NCBI GenBank assembly: GCA_013138735.1
Contig: WTCE01000089.1
Span: 1-64,000, forward strand
DNA length: 64,000 nt
Origin: Crocinitomix sp.
GTDB taxonomy: Bacteria > Bacteroidota > Bacteroidia > Flavobacteriales_D > Crocinitomicaceae
Direction: 5' to 3'
Shown here: piece after piece, positions 58,901 to 64,000 of the stretch
Numbering within the stretch: position 1 is the stretch's first letter
Layout: every line of letters begins with the position of its first letter
The notes under the pieces: model-generated
Seen by the model: only the letters and a program-made list of their open reading frames with translations
Databases searched by the model: none
What the model was told of the DNA's origin: nothing
Made by a program: the position numbers and the translations under genes

Positions 58901-61339
58901 ATGAAAAAACAGTTGATTCAATTTCTGCTCGTTATATTCCTCTCAGCGAGTTCAAATTTATTCGGTCAAGTAGTTATCTATAGTGAAGATTTTGACGGAG
59001 CCTTAACATGGACCTTAAACACTGATTTAGGCGCAGAAGGGGCAAATCCAAATTTCTGGTATATCTCTTGTGAAGAAGAAGGTGTTGGGGCAGGAGTCTG
59101 CGGAGAAGCTTGCGGTGCAGGTGATCAAACATTGCATGTTTCGGTTAATCCAATTGCAGGTGATTTAGGTGCGGCGTATCTAGAGGCAGGAACAGGACTT
59201 ACAACGACCGATCGTAGAGCAGAATCTGGAGATATAAGTACAATAGGACATGCTGACTTAACAATGAATTTTGATTTTATTGGTCAAGGAGGCGGAACAG
59301 ATTTCTGTGAAGTTTTTTATAGTATTGACGGAGGTGCTGCTTGGGTTTCATTAGAGACTCCGCTCACATCTTTATGTTGTGGCGGTGTGCCATGTACTGG
59401 TGCCGAGCAGGGGTTATGGGCGACAAAAACATATTTGTTACCACCGACATGTGAAGAAATTCCAAATTTAAGAATCAGTTTTGTTTGGAAAAATATAGAT
59501 GATGGTATTGCAACTGACCCTTCATTTGCGGTAGATAACTTGAGTATTGAAAAACCTGTTATTGTTGTTGATGGCGGGCCAACTGCTTTATTTGATCCAG
59601 AAGATATTACAATTTGTCAAGGAGAATCAATTACGTATACTGATTTAAGTACAACGGATGATGTAATTACAGATTGGAATTGGGTATTTGGCGGAGGAAC
59701 TCCAGGCAGTGCTTTAACAGCTGGGCCGCACGTTGTATTATATCCTACACCAGGAGTCTTTATCACAACTTTAACCGTAACAGACGGAATTGGATCACAT
59801 GATACATCATTTACAGTAACAGTTGAAGACGGACCATATGCAGGTGAATCTGCTAGTGCCGATTTATGTGTAGGAGAAAACTTAGATTTAAATACTTTAT
59901 TGATAGGAGCTGATGGCGGTGGAACTTGGGTGGAAACATCTGGTGCACCAAGTGGCACATTCACACCTGGAACAGGGGTGTTAGATGGTGCAGGTTTAAC
60001 AATCGGTGATGTATTCACCTTTGATTATACGACTTTGCCAGGTATTGCACCTTGTCCCGGAACAGATGTGGCAACCATTACAATAACGATTATTGAATGC
60101 GGACCTCTATTTGCTTCATTTGTGCCATCAAGCTTAGAGATTTGTCAAGATGAGTGCATCACATTTTTAGATGAAAGTACAGGTGATATTACGGGTTGGA
60201 TTTGGTCCTTTTCGGATGCGGCTATTGGAGGCCCATTAGTAGGTGCTGATCCTGGAACTGTATGTTTTCCAACTGAAGGAGATATAGATGTTACATTAAC
60301 TGTGACGGATGGAGTTGGATTTGACGATACAATAATTACGATTAGAGTAAATCCTTTACCGGTTGTTACGGCAAATGCCACATCAACTACAATTTGTGAA
60401 GGCGGTTCTGTTACCTTACTTGGTGGTGGAGACGCACTAGGTTTCACTTGGTCGGACGGTGTTATAGAAGGAGTAGAATTTACCCTAGATGTAACGTCTA
60501 CTTTCACAGTAACTGGCGTAAATGCTTTCGGTTGTGAAGCAACTGCCGATATTACCATTACAGTAGTTCCTTGTGAGCCATTGCTTGCTGGTTTCGAATT
60601 AGACAATATAGTTTGTGTGGGCGACTGCATAACATTAACGGATACATCTGCAGGTGATCCTGTTGAATGGTTTTGGGATTTTGACGAAGCAGTTGATCCA
60701 CTAACTTCTACTGAGCAGAATCCCGTAATTTGTTTCACAACTGCTGGTGAATACGATATTCAATTAACCGTTACAAATGTTATTGGCGAAACTTCTTCAA
60801 CAATAAATTCCGTAACAGTTTATGATTCCCCAACAGTTACAGCTGTTATGGATACGGTCATTGACGTAGGAGGTGAAGCTGTGCTTATCGCTACAGGAAG
60901 TATTCCTGGTGCAACATTCACTTGGGTTCCGGATGATTATGTTGATTGTGAAACGTGCCCGATAACAACTGCGAGCCCACCAACTGACTATACATATACA
61001 GTTACTCTGGTTGATGTGAATGGATGTAGAGGAGTAGATTCTGTTCGTGTATTCGTTAACTTTATTGAGGCGATTGGTGTAGCAGATGCTTTCTCTCCAA
61101 ACAGTGATGGTCAAAATGATATACTCTTTGTACAAGGATTTGGCTTGGCGTCTGTGTCCTTTTCTGTTTACAATAAATATGGCCAACTCGTGTTTGAAAC
61201 AAAAACGCAAGATATTGGATGGGACGGCAAGTTTAAAGGAAAAGATGAAAATCCAGGGGTATTTACATGGATTGTAGAATATCAATTTGTTAACGGTAAT
61301 AGTGGCCTCAAAAAAGGAAATACAACATTACTAAGATAG
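58901..61339 (+). CDS. T9SS type B cargo: PKD-domain surface protein
   Basis: An 812-residue secreted protein. Signal peptide (ends LFGQ), a jelly-roll domain with many cysteines (about 22-225, VIYSEDFDG ... AVDNLSIE), then PKD domains alternating with Ig-like modules (WNWVFGGG, WIWSFSDA, WFWDFDEA are the PKD cores near 250, 425 and 590), and a type B sorting domain (VADAFSPNSDGQND ... VYNKYGQLVFETK). The cargo ends 5 bases before a PorP/SprF gene, the same pairing as the gliding adhesin SprB with SprF, so the partner probably exports or anchors it. Adhesion or gliding is inference; no SprB-length repeat array is present. Confidence 0.9.
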   Translation: MKKQLIQFLLVIFLSASSNLFGQVVIYSEDFDGALTWTLNTDLGAEGANPNFWYISCEEEGVGAGVCGEACGAGDQTLHVSVNPIAGDLGAAYLEAGTGLTTTDRRAESGDISTIGHADLTMNFDFIGQGGGTDFCEVFYSIDGGAAWVSLETPLTSLCCGGVPCTGAEQGLWATKTYLLPPTCEEIPNLRISFVWKNIDDGIATDPSFAVDNLSIEKPVIVVDGGPTALFDPEDITICQGESITYTDLSTTDDVITDWNWVFGGGTPGSALTAGPHVVLYPTPGVFITTLTVTDGIGSHDTSFTVTVEDGPYAGESASADLCVGENLDLNTLLIGADGGGTWVETSGAPSGTFTPGTGVLDGAGLTIGDVFTFDYTTLPGIAPCPGTDVATITITIIECGPLFASFVPSSLEICQDECITFLDESTGDITGWIWSFSDAAIGGPLVGADPGTVCFPTEGDIDVTLTVTDGVGFDDTIITIRVNPLPVVTANATSTTICEGGSVTLLGGGDALGFTWSDGVIEGVEFTLDVTSTFTVTGVNAFGCEATADITITVVPCEPLLAGFELDNIVCVGDCITLTDTSAGDPVEWFWDFDEAVDPLTSTEQNPVICFTTAGEYDIQLTVTNVIGETSSTINSVTVYDSPTVTAVMDTVIDVGGEAVLIATGSIPGATFTWVPDDYVDCETCPITTASPPTDYTYTVTLVDVNGCRGVDSVRVFVNFIEAIGVADAFSPNSDGQNDILFVQGFGLASVSFSVYNKYGQLVFETKTQDIGWDGKFKGKDENPGVFTWIVEYQFVNGNSGLKKGNTTLLR

Positions 61340-61344
61340 AAAAG

Positions 61345-62367
61345 ATGAAAAAGAAATTAGCATTAATTGCCCTTTCGTTCAGCACTATTTTTTGCTCATT
61401 TGGACAGCAAGATCAGCATTTTAGTATGTTTGCTGAATCACCAGTGTACATTAATCCTGCAGCCGCTGGATTTACACCAGGAGATTTACAACTCTTTACA
61501 AATTATCGTTTGCAGTGGAGTACTGTTTCTGACAATCCATACCGAACAATATCTGCAAGTGCCGATTGGCGCTTTTTTGACCAAGGTGGAAGCTTCATGG
61601 GCGCAGGGTTGAATTTTTATAATGATTTGGCAGGGGTTGCAAAATACCAAACCAACGTTATTTCAATGCCCTTGAATTATGCAATTCAAATCGATAAAAA
61701 CAACTTTTTATCCATTGGTTTACAGCCTGCATTTTATCAACGAACCATAAAAAATGATGAGTTAAATTGGTTCAATCAATGGAATGGTGTTGCTTATGAT
61801 CAGTCGATTAATAATAATGAGTTAATCTTAAGTCAAAACTTTAGTGTTAGTCGGTTTGATGTTGCTGCCGGTGTTTTTTGGAGCGGTTATCTCAATAGAA
61901 ATTCAAGATTAAAACTAGGCGTATCAGCTCAGCATTTAACGAAACAACGAATTAATTTCACATCAGAAGATGCTAGATTATACCGTAAATTAAACATCCA
62001 TGGACAAGGTGAATTTAGAAATGAAACATCTGGCGTTACAATTTTGCCAGCATTTGCCGCATTTTTACAAGGGCCAAATAAGGAGTTATTAATTGGGTCA
62101 AATTTTAGATTTTTGTTAAAAGGCGGTTCGCGATCTACAAGTTATTTTGAGGAAATCACTTTTTCTGTAGGTACGTATTTCAGAGTAGGTGATGCGCTAA
62201 TAGTCAGTACAATTCTTGATTTATCAGGCTTTAGTTTTGGCGCTTCTTATGATTTAAATGTTTCTAAATTAACTGCAGCAAGTAAAGGTGTTGGAGCAAT
62301 GGAATTCTTCTTAAAATACAGAATTCAGTTTGGAACAAGAAATCTACGTAACAACCGTGTTCATTAA
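61345..62367 (+). CDS. PorP/SprF-family T9SS outer-membrane protein
   Basis: A 340-residue protein: signal peptide (ends CSFGQ), then QDQHFSMFAESPVYINPAAAGF, the hallmark start of PorP/SprF proteins, and a beta-barrel chain of about 14 strands. SprF is needed for SprB secretion and adhesion in Flavobacterium; PorP-type relatives belong to the motor-linked set. Because it directly follows a type B cargo gene, it is more likely an SprF-like cargo partner than the core PorP of the porPKLMN/gldKLMN cluster, which is not here. Confidence 0.93.
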   Translation: MKKKLALIALSFSTIFCSFGQQDQHFSMFAESPVYINPAAAGFTPGDLQLFTNYRLQWSTVSDNPYRTISASADWRFFDQGGSFMGAGLNFYNDLAGVAKYQTNVISMPLNYAIQIDKNNFLSIGLQPAFYQRTIKNDELNWFNQWNGVAYDQSINNNELILSQNFSVSRFDVAAGVFWSGYLNRNSRLKLGVSAQHLTKQRINFTSEDARLYRKLNIHGQGEFRNETSGVTILPAFAAFLQGPNKELLIGSNFRFLLKGGSRSTSYFEEITFSVGTYFRVGDALIVSTILDLSGFSFGASYDLNVSKLTAASKGVGAMEFFLKYRIQFGTRNLRNNRVH

Positions 62368-62654
62368 CAAATTAGTAATGTACAATTATCAATGTGCAAT
62401 ACGATTTGACTCAATGTTGGTGCGTGTTATATGTGTTTCAATATGAACTTAATATTACATAATTGAACGCTTGGATACTTCGACAGTCTTATCTATCGTA
62501 GCGCATTGAAAAACAAAGCAAAACCACATTAATAATTGAGTATTACACATTAAAAAATAGGTCAAACTGTATTGATAATTGAACATTGTTAATTACACAT
62601 TGAAAAGAAAGTCAAACAGCATTGATAATTGCACATTGAAACATTGAACAAACC
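62368..62654. repeat. Intergenic repeat region (ATTGATAATTG units)
   Basis: No gene. A unit at 62374-62400 (ATGTACAATTATCAATGTGC) is inverted relative to units at 62527-62652. The latter are about 50 bases long in about 2.5 tandem copies; the two best copies, 62561-62588 and 62611-62638, agree at 25 of 28 bases by eye. The stretch 62401-62510 shows nothing recognisable. Confidence 0.6.
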
Positions 62655-63665
62655 GTGGGTGTAAAAATAAGAGACATAGATTTGGGAGATTTTCCTTTAC
62701 TCCTCGCTCCAATGGAGGACGTTAGTGATCCACCGTTTCGTGCATTATGCAAAAAACATGGTGCTGATTTAATGTATACAGAATTCATTTCATCAGAAGG
62801 ATTAATTCGTGACGCGGTAAAGTCGGTTCAAAAACTAGATATATACGAGTACGAAAGACCGGTTGGAATTCAAATATTTGGACATGATATTGATTCTATG
62901 ATTCGCACTACAGAAATTGTAGAGCAAACGAATCCAGACATTATAGATATCAATTATGGCTGCCCAGTTAAAAAGGTGGCATGTAAAGGCGCCGGCGCTG
63001 GAATTCTACAAGATATTCCTAAAATGGTTGAAATGACCAAACGTATTGTTGAAACAACACATCTGCCCGTTACGGTAAAAACAAGACTCGGGTGGGATGA
63101 TGATACCAAATATGTGGTAGAAGTTGCTGAGCGTTTGCAAGACGTTGGAATCGAAGCGATTTCGATCCATGGGCGAACGCGAAAGCAAATGTATAAAGGT
63201 GACGCAGATTGGCGACTGATCAGTGAAGTGAAAAATAATCCGAGAATCAATATCCCCGTTTTTGGTAATGGAGACATTAAAACACCTGAAATGGCCGTGG
63301 AATATAAAAATCGCTATGGTGTAGATGGTGTTATGATCGGTAGGGCAGCAATTGGTTATCCTTGGATCTTTAACGAAATCAAACATTTCATCAAAACAGG
63401 AGGGCATATGGAGAAGCCTAGTTTACAACAGCGCGTGGCTGTTACAAAAGAACACCTTGAAATGTCCCTTAAATGGAAGAATGAAATTTTGGCTATTAAT
63501 GAAATGAAACGGCATTATACAAATTACTTTAAAGGTATTCCCGATTTTAAGCCCTACAGAACAAAGTTGGTAACCTCTATGAATTTGGAAGAAATTCGAG
63601 ATACATTGGATGAAATAGCGGAAAAATTTGATGGCGTTTATAAGACCTTAGCAGGTCAAAAATAA
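62655..63665 (+). CDS. dusB: tRNA-dihydrouridine synthase DusB (NifR3 family)
   Basis: A 336-residue flavoenzyme reducing uridine in the D-loop of tRNA. APMEDVSDPPFR is the FMN-binding start, INYGCPVKKV supplies the catalytic cysteine near residue 101, VKTRLGW and ISIHGRTRKQMYKG follow, and GNGDIKTPEMA and GVMIGRAAIGYPW close the TIM barrel. The helical C-terminal domain covers about 245-336. The start is a GTG: the next in-frame ATG lies inside APMED, too late. It converges with the DUF2279 gene, overlapping 10 bases at the 3' ends. Confidence 0.94.
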   Translation: MGVKIRDIDLGDFPLLLAPMEDVSDPPFRALCKKHGADLMYTEFISSEGLIRDAVKSVQKLDIYEYERPVGIQIFGHDIDSMIRTTEIVEQTNPDIIDINYGCPVKKVACKGAGAGILQDIPKMVEMTKRIVETTHLPVTVKTRLGWDDDTKYVVEVAERLQDVGIEAISIHGRTRKQMYKGDADWRLISEVKNNPRINIPVFGNGDIKTPEMAVEYKNRYGVDGVMIGRAAIGYPWIFNEIKHFIKTGGHMEKPSLQQRVAVTKEHLEMSLKWKNEILAINEMKRHYTNYFKGIPDFKPYRTKLVTSMNLEEIRDTLDEIAEKFDGVYKTLAGQK

Positions 63666-64000
63666 AGCGGATGAAATTTCAATTTATTCTGAGAAAATTC
63701 TAGTGTCGGAAAAGGCACTTTAATTATATTTAAACTTCTAAACAATAATTTTAAAAGGCGCGATTTAGTAGGGATTGCTTGAAAATCTATGTCAAATGAT
63801 AGATAGTATTGGCGGTATGGAGTAAAACTGAGCTGCGCATCACCATCAGTCACAATGTAAGTTCCACCATCACCTATTAGTTGATCATTTATTCCATAAC
63901 CCAATGATAAATTAATCCATTTTGGAACTTTAGAATCCTTTTTTGTCCAATGAAAAGGATTAAAGCTCATCCAATAAGTTTGTCCATTATAGTCTTTTAA
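63656..64000 (-). CDS. DUF2279 family protein, 3' part (cut by window end)
   Basis: The frame runs in from beyond base 64000 on the minus strand, so only the last 114 residues are seen (the in-frame ATG at 63970 is internal: the frame continues upstream as DYNGQTYW). The segment (TYWMSFNPFHW ... WINLSLGYGIND, YYLSFDIDFQAI, FPTLEFSQNKL, FHPLYF at the end) is typical of DUF2279/YfiM-like outer-membrane lipoproteins of Bacteroidota, whose role is unknown. It overlaps the dusB stop by 10 bases. Confidence 0.8.
   Translation of the reverse strand, partial: LKDYNGQTYWMSFNPFHWTKKDSKVPKWINLSLGYGINDQLIGDGGTYIVTDGDAQLSFTPYRQYYLSFDIDFQAIPTKSRLLKLLFRSLNIIKVPFPTLEFSQNKLKFHPLYF

Noticed and set aside
60145-60738. 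Long open frame on the minus strand opposite the PKD protein
   Set aside because: Its Ser/Pro/Thr/Val-rich composition mirrors the repetitive coding strand; no signal peptide, promoter or start context supports it.
62527-62652. CRISPR-like repeat/spacer pattern
   Set aside because: Only about 2.5 imperfect units, no regular spacers of one length and no cas genes in the window.
63006-63407. Minus-strand open frame opposite dusB
   Set aside because: It lies entirely inside a strongly conserved housekeeping gene and has His/Phe-rich composition typical of an antisense shadow.

Overview
This window is chromosomal DNA from a member of the Bacteroidota, most likely order Flavobacteriales. The evidence is an AT-rich genome and a type IX secretion (T9SS) translocon gene, sprA, in the order malic enzyme-ruvA-sprA. 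A PorP/SprF protein is present, together with seven proteins that end in T9SS sorting domains. Many intergenic regions carry the Bacteroidota -7 promoter element TAnnTTTG. The abundance of PKD/CHU_C-type surface proteins would fit a Crocinitomicaceae-like gliding or surface-active marine bacterium, but the family placement is inference. I see no rRNA, tRNA, CRISPR array, transposase or phage gene.

Layout. 0-9.5 kb: a minus-strand set of secreted thiol proteins (TlpA-like thioredoxin, two paralogous DUF6029 proteins, an Omp28-type lipoprotein), a T9SS-exported Omp28 protein, a small T9SS cargo and a Sir2 deacylase. 9.6-25 kb: malic enzyme, ruvA, sprA and a GNAT acetyltransferase, then minus-strand polyprenyl synthase, MMPL/RND transporter and M23 peptidase. 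25-42 kb: mainly plus-strand surface and lipoprotein genes (choice-of-anchor L protein, serine hydrolase, CRTAC1-like protein, fibronectin-III protein, CotH protein) with a minus-strand SDR enzyme and 3-hydroxyanthranilate dioxygenase. 42-51 kb, minus strand: a large DUF7948/PKD surface protein, then the envelope/housekeeping set ftsX-DUF3098-uppP-truB and polyprenyl synthase-MORN lipoprotein. 51-64 kb: YceI lipoprotein, the tyrosine-degradation pair hmgA-hppD, threonine dehydrogenase, a MORN protein, cysS, inorganic pyrophosphatase, a type B T9SS cargo with its PorP/SprF partner, dusB, and the 3' part of a DUF2279 gene running off the end.

How the genes work together. SprA is the outer-membrane channel through which the type A (5943-7808, 7993-8724, 35042-38179, 39132-41546) and type B (25316-27727, 42319-46170, 58901-61339) cargo proteins should leave the cell. 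Only one type B cargo has an adjacent PorP/SprF partner. UppP and the two prenyl synthases supply or recycle polyprenyl carriers for the envelope, and FtsX serves division. HppD and HmgA degrade tyrosine through homogentisate. The 3-hydroxyanthranilate dioxygenase and threonine dehydrogenase are single steps whose pathway partners lie elsewhere.

The best candidate for an undescribed system is the 0.5-7.8 kb locus. It combines a periplasmic CxxC thioredoxin, two DUF6029 proteins whose mature forms carry only one CX4C cysteine pair, a CPFC lipoprotein and a CGWC T9SS cargo, which together suggest a thiol relay across the outer membrane. Function is inferred only from motifs and neighbourhood.
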